A stretch of DNA of 64,000 nucleotides, from positions 2,232,001-2,296,000 of the forward strand of contig NZ_CP071321.1 of the NCBI RefSeq assembly GCF_017309585.1. The letters run 5' to 3'. Below the pieces are notes generated by a model. That model made no database searches, had not been told where the DNA came from, and was given only the letters and a program-made list of their open reading frames with translations. This DNA is from Nitrogeniibacter aestuarii (lineage in GTDB: Bacteria > Pseudomonadota > Gammaproteobacteria > Burkholderiales > Rhodocyclaceae). Shown one piece after another: positions 17,023 to 24,899 of the stretch. The translations under genes were made by a program, and so were the position numbers. Within the stretch, counting starts at the first letter, position 1. Each line of letters opens with the position of its first letter.

Positions 17023-18219
17023 ATGACCGACTCTTTCCTGAATCTACCCGGCACGGTAGCGCCCGATTACCAAGGCAACAGCCTGTTGAATCTGGTCATT
17101 TCGCTGGCCACCACGGTTGGCAGAGCAAGGAACAGTTTGTTCGCGGCGCCATCGTGTGAAGATCTCGGTGATCTGAAGCAGGCCAGGAACACTGTTTTTC
17201 TCATCATCGATGGCATGGGGGCCATGGATGTTGCAAGACGTGGTTCGGGCAGTTTCATGGCTGATCATGGCAAAGGGCGGCTCACATCGGTCTTTCCTTC
17301 CACCACGGCCTGCGCCGTCACCACTTCACTGTGCGGGCTTGCGCCAGCGGCTCACGGCCTGACTGGCTGGTATGTGCGCGATGATCGTTTCGGGGGCATT
17401 CTGGCGCCACTGCCCATGCAGCGGCGTGACGGCCTGCCCCTGTCGGGCTGGTGGAAAATGCAACGGCTGTTCGCCTATCCGAGCATCTTCCAGCTGATGA
17501 AGTGCCGCTCCGTGATGGTCAGTCACGAACATATTCTTGGTTCGCCGTTCAATATGCGTCACTCGCGGGGTGTGGCTCGTCGCTACGGTTATCGCTCGGT
17601 CGATGAAATGGTAGCGACTATCGTGACGGCGGTCCGAGATCTCGGAAGCAGAGGCGGCTTTGTGCATGCGTATCATGCCGACTACGATGCGCTGGCTCAC
17701 ACGCATGGCATCGGGTCGCTCCAGTGCACTGAACACTTCGAGCGCCTGAACGAGGCGCTGAATCGAATCTCCAGGGCGTTGGCGGGGAGCGATACAGCCT
17801 TGGTGGTGACGGCAGATCACGGATTCATTGATTCACCACCTGAGCAGCAGGTTTGTCTCAACGACTATCCCCAATTGATGATGCACCTCGATGGTCCCTT
17901 GTGGGGCGAACGGCGCGTTGCGTATGCGCTTGTCAGAGCGGGGCGTGAAGCGTCGTTTGCTCAAGATTTCGCGCAAGCACTGGGGGATCGATTCTTTCTG
18001 CTGCATTCAAACGACATCGTGGATGCTGGGCTTTTCGGACCAGCCAGCAAGCCAAATCCACGCCTGCGTGAGCGCGTTGGGGATTTCACCATTTTGGGTA
18101 AGGGCGACTGGTCGATTCATGATCGTGTCGAGAACGAACGAAGCCATGCCATGATCGGCATGCACGCGGGCGTGTCCGCTGATGAAATGCTGATCCCGAG
18201 AGTCGTGGCGTACTGCTAG
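17023..18219 (+). CDS. Type I phosphodiesterase/nucleotide pyrophosphatase-like protein
   Basis: Alkaline phosphatase superfamily protein, about 398 residues, predicted to hydrolyse phosphodiester or pyrophosphate bonds with two metal ions. The nucleophile threonine region is FPSTTACAVTTSLCGLAPAAHGLTGWYV. Metal ligands are suggested by HADYDALAHTHG and VTADHGF, and a last conserved histidine sits near MIGMHAG. No signal peptide is evident. The start is uncertain: ATG 17023 (MTDSFLNLPG) is chosen because homology-like sequence begins just after it; ATG 17005 and TTG 16993 are in frame. The true substrate is not known. Confidence 0.8.
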   Translation: MTDSFLNLPGTVAPDYQGNSLLNLVISLATTVGRARNSLFAAPSCEDLGDLKQARNTVFLIIDGMGAMDVARRGSGSFMADHGKGRLTSVFPSTTACAVTTSLCGLAPAAHGLTGWYVRDDRFGGILAPLPMQRRDGLPLSGWWKMQRLFAYPSIFQLMKCRSVMVSHEHILGSPFNMRHSRGVARRYGYRSVDEMVATIVTAVRDLGSRGGFVHAYHADYDALAHTHGIGSLQCTEHFERLNEALNRISRALAGSDTALVVTADHGFIDSPPEQQVCLNDYPQLMMHLDGPLWGERRVAYALVRAGREASFAQDFAQALGDRFFLLHSNDIVDAGLFGPASKPNPRLRERVGDFTILGKGDWSIHDRVENERSHAMIGMHAGVSADEMLIPRVVAYC

Positions 18220-18225
18220 ACGGCT

Positions 18226-18642
18226 CTAATGCAGATCTTCCTTGTCTGGAAGCACGGGCAGAACGTTGATGCCCTCGTCAATCAAGTCGCCTATTTCGTC
18301 ACCGGATGCCTGCCCGCGGATACTGCGGTCAGGCGCGTCGCCGTAATGAATCTTGCGCGCTTCCTGGGCGAACGAGGCGCCCACATCCTCCGCCTTGCTC
18401 GCTGCTTCGCGCAGATGGGATACGAACTGCGCGACCAAGGCTCGCGGGTCGTGCTGAGGCTGGGCCGGGCCCGGTTTGCTGCGCGCCACATAGGGCGCGC
18501 TCGGCGTTCGATGAATCAGCGTGCTGCCGCACACCGGGCATTCAACGAGTCCGCGTTCCTGTTGCGAAGCGAACGCGTCCGATGAGGCAAACCAGCCCTC
18601 GAAAGGATGTGATGCTTCGCATTGGAGATTCAGCACGATCAC
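18226..18642 (-). CDS. DUF1178 family protein
   Basis: 138-residue small protein of unknown function. It opens MIVLNLQCEASHPFEGWF and carries a CPVCGS zinc-ribbon-like pair at about residues 36-39; the central part is charged and low in complexity. Only the first pair of a possible zinc site is obvious, with the other ligand perhaps the early Cys8. It converges on the phosphodiesterase-like gene with a 6-base gap. Family assignment is by N-terminal motif; function unknown. Confidence 0.78.
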   Translation of the reverse strand: MIVLNLQCEASHPFEGWFASSDAFASQQERGLVECPVCGSTLIHRTPSAPYVARSKPGPAQPQHDPRALVAQFVSHLREAASKAEDVGASFAQEARKIHYGDAPDRSIRGQASGDEIGDLIDEGINVLPVLPDKEDLH

Positions 18643-18750
18643 GCGTCAGGCTCCGTTTAGTTCAGATCAAGGATGGCAGTTGCTTCGACACGGCGCGATT
18701 CTATGCGTTCCGGGGTACGGTGGATATCGCGGGTCGCGATGCACAATGAA

Positions 18751-18773
18751 AAGAGCCGGCGGTGCCGGCTCTT
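18751..18773 (-). terminator. Terminator downstream of tRNA-Leu/min operon
   Basis: Perfect 10-bp stem AAGAGCCGGC / GCCGGCTCTT with a 3-base loop. Read on the minus strand it is followed by a short T-rich stretch. It lies just beyond the 3' end of tRNA-Leu, so it fits the end of a minC-minD-minE-tRNA transcript. Confidence 0.65.
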
Positions 18774-18779
18774 GTTCTG

Positions 18780-18864
18780 TGGTGCCCGGGACGGGACTCG
18801 AACCCGTAAGGCCGAAGCCGGCGGATTTTAAGTCCGCTATGGTTACCAATTTCATCACCCGGGC
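18780..18864 (-). tRNA. tRNA-Leu (TAA)
   Basis: 85 bases on the minus strand with a long variable arm typical of leucine tRNA. Acceptor GCCCGGG pairs with CCCGGGC, anticodon loop CTTAAAA gives TAA, and CCA is encoded. It begins 16 bases after the minE stop and may be cotranscribed with the min genes. Confidence 0.96.
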
Positions 18865-18880
18865 CAGTAGCGCAGATGGC

Positions 18881-19138
18881 TTACTTGTCCTGGTCCGCGA
18901 GCACGATATTGACTTCGAGCACTTCGTAGTTGTCCTGCTTCTCGAGCTGGACCTTGATGTCCTCGGGATTGACCTTCACGTACTTGGAGATGACCTGAAT
19001 CAGCTCCTGCTGGAGCGCGGGCAGGAAATCAGGGCCGCTGTCATCGCCGTGCTCACGGGCAATGATGAGCTGCAGGCGCTCCTTGGCCATGGAGGCTGTC
19101 TTGGGTTTGCTGCCGAACAGCATGCTGAGCAGCGACAT
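18881..19138 (-). CDS. minE: Cell division topological specificity factor MinE
   Basis: 85-residue partner that stimulates MinD ATPase and makes the Min system oscillate. It starts MSLLSMLFGSKPKTAS, the membrane-targeting and MinD-contact helix. RLQLIIAREHGDDSGP is the anti-MinCD segment and the C-terminal topological domain is complete. The ATG at 19138 follows GGAGG inside the end of minD; an in-frame TTG at 19153 lacks support. It lies one base after the minD stop. Confidence 0.96.
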   Translation of the reverse strand: MSLLSMLFGSKPKTASMAKERLQLIIAREHGDDSGPDFLPALQQELIQVISKYVKVNPEDIKVQLEKQDNYEVLEVNIVLADQDK

Positions 19139-19139
19139 C

Positions 19140-19955
19140 TCAATTTCCTCCAAACAGACGCTTCAGGATGCCAGGCTTCTCGTAAGAGACGAAGCGAAGC
19201 GGCCGGTCTTCACCGAGGAAGCGGGCAACCACATCCTGGTAGGCGTCGGAGACGTCGGAGCCCTTGATATGAATGGCCGGCATGCCCTGGTTGGATGCAT
19301 GAAGCACGGATTCGGATTCAGGAATGACGCCCAGCAGGTTGACGCGAAGCAGCTCCTGAACGTCTTTGTACGACAGCATTTCGCCTTCCTCGACACGCTT
19401 GGCGGAGTAGCGGGTAATGAGTAGATGCTCTTTCACCGGCTCACCGCCCTCACGGGCGCGTTTTGATTTCGATTGCAGAATACCGAGAATGCGGTCCGAG
19501 TCACGCACCGAAGACACTTCCGGGTTGGTCGTGACAATGGCTTCGTCGGCGAAGGTAAGGGCCATGACGGCGCCACGTTCGATACCGGCGGGGGAGTCGC
19601 AGACGATGTAGTCGAAACCCTGGTGTTCGAGCTCCTTGAGCACGGTTTCAACGCCTTCTTCGGTCAGTGCGTCCTTGTCACGGGTCTGGGAGGCCGGCAG
19701 CACGTAGAGGTTTTCGCAGTGCTTGTCCTTGATCAGCGCCTGGGTCAGCTTGGCGTCGCCCTGGATCACGTTGATCAGGTCGTACACCACGCGGCGCTCA
19801 CAGCCCATGATGAGGTCCAGATTGCGAAGACCGACGTCAAAGTCGATCACGGCCGTCTTGAAGCCGCGCAGCGCAAGGCCGGAGGCAAATGCTGCGCTGG
19901 TGGTGGTCTTGCCGACGCCGCCCTTGCCGGACGTTACAACGATGACTCGGGTCAC
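19140..19955 (-). CDS. minD: Septum site-determining ATPase MinD
   Basis: Membrane-associated ATPase that recruits MinC to cell poles. Of 271 residues, the deviant Walker A is GKGGVGKTT near residues 10-18. VIDFDVGLRNLD and CDSPAGIE are the switch and Walker B regions. The C-terminal amphipathic membrane-targeting helix is KPGILKRLFGGN. The start is GTG. It follows minC after 24 bases in the standard minCDE order. Confidence 0.97.
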   Translation of the reverse strand: MTRVIVVTSGKGGVGKTTTSAAFASGLALRGFKTAVIDFDVGLRNLDLIMGCERRVVYDLINVIQGDAKLTQALIKDKHCENLYVLPASQTRDKDALTEEGVETVLKELEHQGFDYIVCDSPAGIERGAVMALTFADEAIVTTNPEVSSVRDSDRILGILQSKSKRAREGGEPVKEHLLITRYSAKRVEEGEMLSYKDVQELLRVNLLGVIPESESVLHASNQGMPAIHIKGSDVSDAYQDVVARFLGEDRPLRFVSYEKPGILKRLFGGN

Positions 19956-19979
19956 GTGAAATCCCTTCCTAAATGTTCG

Positions 19980-20747
19980 TTACGCTGTTTGCAGCGCATT
20001 CATGGTCAATGATTGATTGTCGCCTTCACCGCTCAGGCGGGCCTGCGCCGCCTTGCCGGCGACCGATTCAGGAATGCCTTTTTCGAAGGTGCGGAACACC
20101 CCCGCGATGGCGATCAGTTCCGGGCCGAAATCGGTCGAGATGATGCGGGCTTGCGTGTTGCCTTGAGCACCGGCGATGGCACGGCCACGCAGCGGGCCGT
20201 AGCAATGCACATTGCCGTCTGCAATCACTTCAGCGCCATGGCTGACACCGCCGAGCAGGATCAGGTCGCCGCCTTTGGCATAGACCTGCTGGCCGGAGCG
20301 CAACGGGCGGTCGACGATCATCGTGCCCGCCTGGATCGGTGTAGTCGGTGGTGCGGCGACGGGGGCGGGCTCGGGCGCCGGGACAGGTGCAGCCGGTGGC
20401 GTCTGGCGCGGTGCGGCTGCGAGGGCGTCGTCATCGAGGACGGCCAGCCCAATGCGCTTGGCGCCGTCGACGAGATGGTCGGGCACATGGGTTGCGGCCA
20501 CTGGCTGCAGACGATAGCGTCGCAGCAGGCTGGCGAGCGAGGCCCAGTCCACGCTGTCCGGCGGGGTGGTCAGGCCGGAAAAGTCGAGTATGGTGGCTTC
20601 GAGATTGAAGAAGTCGGGCATGCCACCGAGCATGGTGTGCATGGCATCGGCCAGACGCATCGGGTCGATATCGCGCAGTCGCGCGGTCATGACCCCCAGG
20701 GTCGCACCCTTGAATTCTATGGGTCTGGTGTTCGCGGCGTCCTTCAT
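19980..20747 (-). CDS. minC: Septum site-determining protein MinC
   Basis: FtsZ-polymerisation inhibitor placed by MinD. Of 255 residues, an N-terminal FtsZ-inhibiting domain (about 1-105, starting with the FKGATLGVMTARL strand) is joined by a Pro/Ala-rich linker (about 118-142). The C-terminal beta-helix domain (about 145-240) contains RSGQQVYAKGGDLILLGGVSHGAEVIADGNVH. First gene of minCDE. Confidence 0.95.
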   Translation of the reverse strand: MKDAANTRPIEFKGATLGVMTARLRDIDPMRLADAMHTMLGGMPDFFNLEATILDFSGLTTPPDSVDWASLASLLRRYRLQPVAATHVPDHLVDGAKRIGLAVLDDDALAAAPRQTPPAAPVPAPEPAPVAAPPTTPIQAGTMIVDRPLRSGQQVYAKGGDLILLGGVSHGAEVIADGNVHCYGPLRGRAIAGAQGNTQARIISTDFGPELIAIAGVFRTFEKGIPESVAGKAAQARLSGEGDNQSLTMNALQTA

Positions 20748-20775
20748 TCAGCTCTGGGCCCTGTCAAATCCTTCG

Positions 20776-20804
20776 AGTCTAATGTGCCCGGCTACCCGGG
20801 GCAA
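20776..20804 (-). promoter_or_regulatory. Candidate promoter for minCDE
   Basis: On the minus strand, TTGCCC (20804-20799) and TAGACT (20781-20776) are separated by 17 bases, each matching the vegetative consensus at 4 of 6 positions. They lie about 29 bases before the minC ATG. Confidence 0.45.
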
Positions 20805-20852
20805 TACTCGTTGGAAATTCGTTTCGAATTTGTGCGTTGGTGCGCCCGACGA

Positions 20853-21719
20853 CTAGTGCCGGGTCGGCGGGATGTGACCTTGAAAGAGCGCCTCGATGTC
20901 GTCGGCGTCGTAGCGGTAGGTGTGGTTCGACAGGTCGTCATGTATCTCGATCATGCCCTGTTCGTCGAGGATGGACTGCACTTCATCGCGTCCGAGGCTC
21001 AACAGCATGCTTTCGATCTTTTCAGGGTCCATCGGCCAGTGGTGAATGACCGGGCGCGGCTCGAAAACACGAACCTGTTCTTCATGAAAGAGCCGGGTCA
21101 GCAGGGTTTCGGTGTCGAGGGAAAGCAGTTCGTCCGGCTTGACCGTACCGGCAAGCTGAGTGATGCGTGCCCAGCCGTCTTCGTCGCGTTTGTCGGCGTC
21201 AGGAAGCTTTTGCAGAAAGAGCCCGGCGGCAGCGTCGCCATTGCAGGCGAGGGCGAGCACGGCCGGCTGCTGTTCCGACAGGGCCAGATAGTGCTCGAAG
21301 ACGGCGGCAATGGTTTCGCCCTCGACCGGCACATAACTCTGATACGGCTGCTGCTGGTCATTGACCTCGTAGGTGAGCAGCAAGCGACCGTCGCCGACCA
21401 TGGCGGGCAGCGCGCCATCGCTGGGGACGTCCTCACCCTTGGCGTAGCCGCGGATGTTGAGCGTCTCCGTGCAATCGACAACCAGCAGGCTCAGCGGCCC
21501 ATGGCCCTGCATCTGGAAGGTCAATCGCCCTGGTTGTTTGAGATTGCCGGTCATGATGCTCGCGACGGCGGCCATTTCACCCAGCACCGTACGCACCGGT
21601 CGCGCGTACTGACGGCCTTCGACCATCTTGCGCCAGGCGTCGTTGAGCTGAACGAAAGCGCCGCGGATGTCGAGGTCATCGAACAGGAAACGTTGTACGA
21701 AGCTGTCTTCCTTGAGCAT
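20853..21719 (-). CDS. hslO: Hsp33-family chaperone lacking the zinc-binding cysteines
   Basis: 288 residues, colinear with Hsp33 throughout. The N-terminal chaperone domain includes FLFDDLDIRGAFVQL, VRTVLGEMAAVASIM and LVVDCTETLNIRGYAKG. The C-terminal redox domain is present as fold (VRVFEPRPV, ESMLLSLGRDEVQSILDEQG, YRYDADDIEALF). In ordinary Hsp33 four cysteines (CxC and CxxC) hold zinc and form the oxidation switch; here the CxC position reads HHWPMDPEK and the CxxC position reads HDDLSN, so none remain. The frame is continuous, so this is substitution and not decay. Holdase activity may be constitutive or switched differently. Upstream, the next minus-strand gene is an ArsC/Spx-like gene. 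Confidence 0.93.
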   Translation of the reverse strand: MLKEDSFVQRFLFDDLDIRGAFVQLNDAWRKMVEGRQYARPVRTVLGEMAAVASIMTGNLKQPGRLTFQMQGHGPLSLLVVDCTETLNIRGYAKGEDVPSDGALPAMVGDGRLLLTYEVNDQQQPYQSYVPVEGETIAAVFEHYLALSEQQPAVLALACNGDAAAGLFLQKLPDADKRDEDGWARITQLAGTVKPDELLSLDTETLLTRLFHEEQVRVFEPRPVIHHWPMDPEKIESMLLSLGRDEVQSILDEQGMIEIHDDLSNHTYRYDADDIEALFQGHIPPTRH

Positions 21720-21722
21720 CGC

Positions 21723-22070
21723 TCAGACTCCGAAATGTTCGGCATACGCGTCGGCCTTGAAACCAACGAGCAGCCCTTTGGCGGTGGCAAGCACCGGACG
21801 CTTGATCAGGCTGGGATTTGCGACCATCAGCGCAATGGCAGCTTCATCAGTATCGATGTTCTGCTCGGCTGGTGGCAGCTTTCGCCAGGTTGTGCCACGG
21901 GTGTTGACCAGTACGGTGCGCTCGGTCTGATCGAGCCAGCGATGAATCGTATCCGCGTCGATGCCTTGTTTCTTGTAGTCATGAAACACGTAGTCGACGC
22001 CGTGGGTGTCCAGCCAGCCGAGCGCTTTTTTCATGGTGTCGCAATTGCGGATGCCGTAGATCTTGACCAT
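21723..22070 (-). CDS. ArsC/Spx-family (YffB-like) thiol protein
   Basis: 115-residue thioredoxin-fold protein. It opens MVKIYGIRNCDTMKKALGWLD with a single active-site cysteine (Cys10) and later carries the RTTWRKLP-like region (here RGTTWRKLPP) and RPVLATAKGLLVGF, typical of YffB/Spx. YffB proteins are structurally arsenate reductase-like but their substrate is unclear. The ATG at 22070 follows GGAGA; an ATG at 22085 would add five residues. Three bases separate its stop from the hslO start. Confidence 0.88.
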   Translation of the reverse strand: MVKIYGIRNCDTMKKALGWLDTHGVDYVFHDYKKQGIDADTIHRWLDQTERTVLVNTRGTTWRKLPPAEQNIDTDEAAIALMVANPSLIKRPVLATAKGLLVGFKADAYAEHFGV

Positions 22071-22089
22071 GGTTTCTCCAGACATGGCG

Positions 22090-24399
22090 TTACTTCCTGA
22101 GGGCTCTGGACAGTGCGGCGGCCATGCTGCCTGCGGGCTCGCGGCCCTTGCTACGATCATCGCCACGTTTCTGTCGTGCGGCTGGAGCACCGTTGTCGCG
22201 GCGCGCTTCGTTGCGTTTGCGCTCGGGCGTGGCATCCATACGCATGGTGAGTGAAATGCGCTTGCGTTGCACGTCGACTTCAAGCACTTTCACTTTCACC
22301 ACGTCGCCTGCCTTGACGACAGTGTGCGGGTCTTTCACAAAGCGGTCAGCCAGCATGGATACATGGACCAGACCGTCCTGGTGGACGCCCACGTCCACGA
22401 AGGCACCGAAGTTGGTGACGTTGGTCACCACACCTTCGAGCATCATGCCTTCGGCCAGGTCGGTCAGTTTGTCGACGCCGTCCTTGAAACTGGCGGTCTT
22501 GAAGGCCGGGCGCGGATCGCGGCCGGGCTTGTCGAGTTCCTGGAGAATGTCCCTCACCGTCGGCTCGCCGAAGGTTTCGTCCGCATAACGACGCGGGTCG
22601 AGGGCCTTGATGGCCTTCGAGTCGCCCATGATCTCACGCACGTTACGTTTGAGGTCGGCAAGAATGCGTTCGACAACCGGGTAGGCCTCGGGGTGAACCG
22701 CCGAGGCGTCCAGCGGGTTGCTGCCGTTCATGACCCGCAAAAAGCCCGCTGCCTGTTCGAATGTCTTGTCACCCAGACGGGGAACGGCCTTGAGCGCTTT
22801 CCGGTCGGCGAACGCGCCATGGGCATCCCGATGGGCAACGATGTTCTCGGCCAGCGTGCGGTTCAGACCGGAAATCCGGGTGAGCAGGGCGGCGGAGGCC
22901 GTATTGACGTCGACACCGACAGCATTGACGCAATCTTCGACGACGGCGTCGAGCATGCGCGCCAGGCGACTTTGATTGACGTCGTGCTGGTACTGACCAA
23001 CGCCGATGGATTTGGGGTCGATCTTGACCAGCTCCGCCAACGGGTCCTGAAGTCGGCGGGCAATGGAAACGGCGCCACGAAGGCTCACGTCCAGGTCCGG
23101 AAATTCGTCGGCTGCCAGTTGCGAGGCGGAATACACCGACGCCCCCGCCTCAGAGACCATGACCTTGGTCAGCCGTGCGTCGGCCATATGGCCGACCAGT
23201 TCGGCGGCGAGTTTGTCTGTTTCGCGAGACGCGGTGCCATTGCCGATCGCAATCAGGTCGACACCATGCGTCTTGACGAGTCTGGCGAGGGTCGCGAGGC
23301 TACCGTCCCAGTCGCGACGGGGTTCATGCGGATAGATGGTGGCGGTCTCGAGCAACTTGCCGGTGTTGTCGACGACGGCAACTTTCACCCCTGTGCGCAG
23401 CCCGGGATCGAGACCGAGCGTTGCCCGGGGGCCGGCAGGTGCAGCGAGCAACAGGTCCTTGAGGTTGCGGGCAAAGACGGCGATGGCCTCTTCTTCTGCC
23501 CGCTCGCGGGCGGCGTTCATCAATTCAAGCTCAAGATGGACGGAGAGCTTCACGGTCCACGCCCATCGGGCCGTGTCGAGCAGCCATCGATCCGCCGGCC
23601 GCCCTTCGTTGCGGATGCCGAAATGACGGGCGATGCGCCCCTCGCACGGCCCCAGCTGACCGGGTTCGGGCACCTCGGGAAGTTCGATCGACAGTCTCAG
23701 CACGCCTTCGTTGCGCCCTCGAAGCAGTGCGAGAAAGCGATGTGAGGGGATGGCATTGAGCGCTTCGGCAAAGTCGAACCAGTCGCGGAATTTCGCGCCG
23801 GCCGTTTCCTGCCCGTCGACGACCTTGGAGACAACGCGACCATGATCGGACAGGTAGGCGCGAAGGGTGTCGAGCAACTGTGCGTCTTCGCTGAACTGTT
23901 CGACCAGAATCTGGCGGGCACCGTCGAGGGCCGCCTTGGTGTCCTCGATCCCGGCGTCCGGGTTGAGGTAGTCCTTGGCCACGGCCTCGGGATCGAGGCC
24001 TGGGTCGCTCAACAAGGCATCGGCGAGCGGGGCCAGGCCTGCTTCCCGGGCGATCTGAGCCTTGGTGCGGCGCTTGGGTTTGTAGGGCAGATAGAGGTCT
24101 TCAAGGCGTTGCTTGGTGTCAGCGGCCTCGATCTGGGCTCTGAGCGCGGGATCGAGCTTTCCCTGGCTGTCGATGGATTCGAGGATGCTTGCGCGTCGAT
24201 CGTCAAGTTCGCGCATGTAGCCCAGGCGATCGTCGAGATGACGCAACTGGGTGTCGTCGAGTCCGCCGGTGACTTCCTTCCGATAACGGGCAATGAAGGG
24301 GACCGTCGCGCCTTCGTCAATCAGGCGGATCGCTGCGGCGACCTGGCGTTCGGCCACATTCAGTTCGGTGGCAATGCGGTGTTCAAGGCTGGCTGGCAT
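22090..24399 (-). CDS. tex: RNA-binding transcriptional accessory protein Tex
   Basis: 769-residue Tex/YhgF protein. It carries the N-terminal helical domain, a YqgF/RNase H-like domain (ATLGLDPGLRTGVKVAVVD), helix-hairpin-helix motifs (VNTASAALLTRISGLN, AFADRKALKAVPRLG) and a C-terminal S1 RNA-binding domain (about 640-710, VTNVTNFGAFVDVGVHQDGLVHVS). The tail is basic, consistent with nucleic acid binding. Tex family members influence transcription and gene expression fidelity; precise role here is inferred. Confidence 0.96.
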   Translation of the reverse strand: MPASLEHRIATELNVAERQVAAAIRLIDEGATVPFIARYRKEVTGGLDDTQLRHLDDRLGYMRELDDRRASILESIDSQGKLDPALRAQIEAADTKQRLEDLYLPYKPKRRTKAQIAREAGLAPLADALLSDPGLDPEAVAKDYLNPDAGIEDTKAALDGARQILVEQFSEDAQLLDTLRAYLSDHGRVVSKVVDGQETAGAKFRDWFDFAEALNAIPSHRFLALLRGRNEGVLRLSIELPEVPEPGQLGPCEGRIARHFGIRNEGRPADRWLLDTARWAWTVKLSVHLELELMNAARERAEEEAIAVFARNLKDLLLAAPAGPRATLGLDPGLRTGVKVAVVDNTGKLLETATIYPHEPRRDWDGSLATLARLVKTHGVDLIAIGNGTASRETDKLAAELVGHMADARLTKVMVSEAGASVYSASQLAADEFPDLDVSLRGAVSIARRLQDPLAELVKIDPKSIGVGQYQHDVNQSRLARMLDAVVEDCVNAVGVDVNTASAALLTRISGLNRTLAENIVAHRDAHGAFADRKALKAVPRLGDKTFEQAAGFLRVMNGSNPLDASAVHPEAYPVVERILADLKRNVREIMGDSKAIKALDPRRYADETFGEPTVRDILQELDKPGRDPRPAFKTASFKDGVDKLTDLAEGMMLEGVVTNVTNFGAFVDVGVHQDGLVHVSMLADRFVKDPHTVVKAGDVVKVKVLEVDVQRKRISLTMRMDATPERKRNEARRDNGAPAARQKRGDDRSKGREPAGSMAAALSRALRK

Positions 24400-24530
24400 G
24401 GTGTTTTGCTACGGGGTTGGACTGCCCAAGAAGCGGCGCAGTTTGCTACAGGGGCGGGTGACCCGCAAGTCTTGCGCCGATAAACCGTTTAGACTGGTGG
24501 GATATATTCACTTACATACGGAGAGGCTGG

Positions 24531-24899
24531 ATGCTGGCGGGCAGGGCGCTTTACACATTGTTGCTGAACGGCGTGGTGATCGGGGCCGTGTGTTCAACAC
24601 CCGCTCACGCGGCGGATAGCGCCGCCCTTGGGGTCGTCAGGCTTGCGCCCCAGCAGGAACGGGCGGCACCGCCGCCGCCGAAGCGACCGTATGCGATCAA
24701 TGGTGAGAGCTTCTACTACGAAGGGACGAAAATCATCATTGAGGGTCTGGTGTTGCCACGCCCGGATAGTGAATTGGCCAAGCAGCGCCTGCAACGCAGG
24801 CTCGATTCGGGTGAAATCACCTACGCGCCGATTGGCGAGCCGAACGGAGGTGTCGTTCGTGCTCGTGTGAGCATCGACGGGCAGGCTCTCAACAATTGA
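24531..24899 (+). CDS. Small exported hypothetical protein
   Basis: 122 residues with an N-terminal signal peptide (LYTLLLNGVVIGAVCSTPAHA, cleavage near residue 27). After it comes a short proline patch (AAPPPPKRP) and a folded-looking C-terminal part with INGESFYYEGTKIIIEGLVLP. A GAGAGG Shine-Dalgarno immediately precedes the ATG. I do not recognise the family. The tail resembles small periplasmic domains near lipid or sugar enzymes, but this is not a basis for a function. It converges on the thioredoxin-TPR gene with an 11-base overlap of their 3' ends. Confidence 0.7.
   Translation: MLAGRALYTLLLNGVVIGAVCSTPAHAADSAALGVVRLAPQQERAAPPPPKRPYAINGESFYYEGTKIIIEGLVLPRPDSELAKQRLQRRLDSGEITYAPIGEPNGGVVRARVSIDGQALNN

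Noticed and set aside
19139..19153. TTG upstream start for minE
   Set aside because: ATG at 19138 has a GGAGG site and matches the MinE N-terminus.
20013..22100. 695-codon plus-strand open frame across minC, hslO and the ArsC-like gene
   Set aside because: Lies antisense to three well supported genes and crosses their boundaries; composition artefact.
22267..23745. Long plus-strand open frame opposite tex
   Set aside because: Antisense to a complete tex gene; no motifs.
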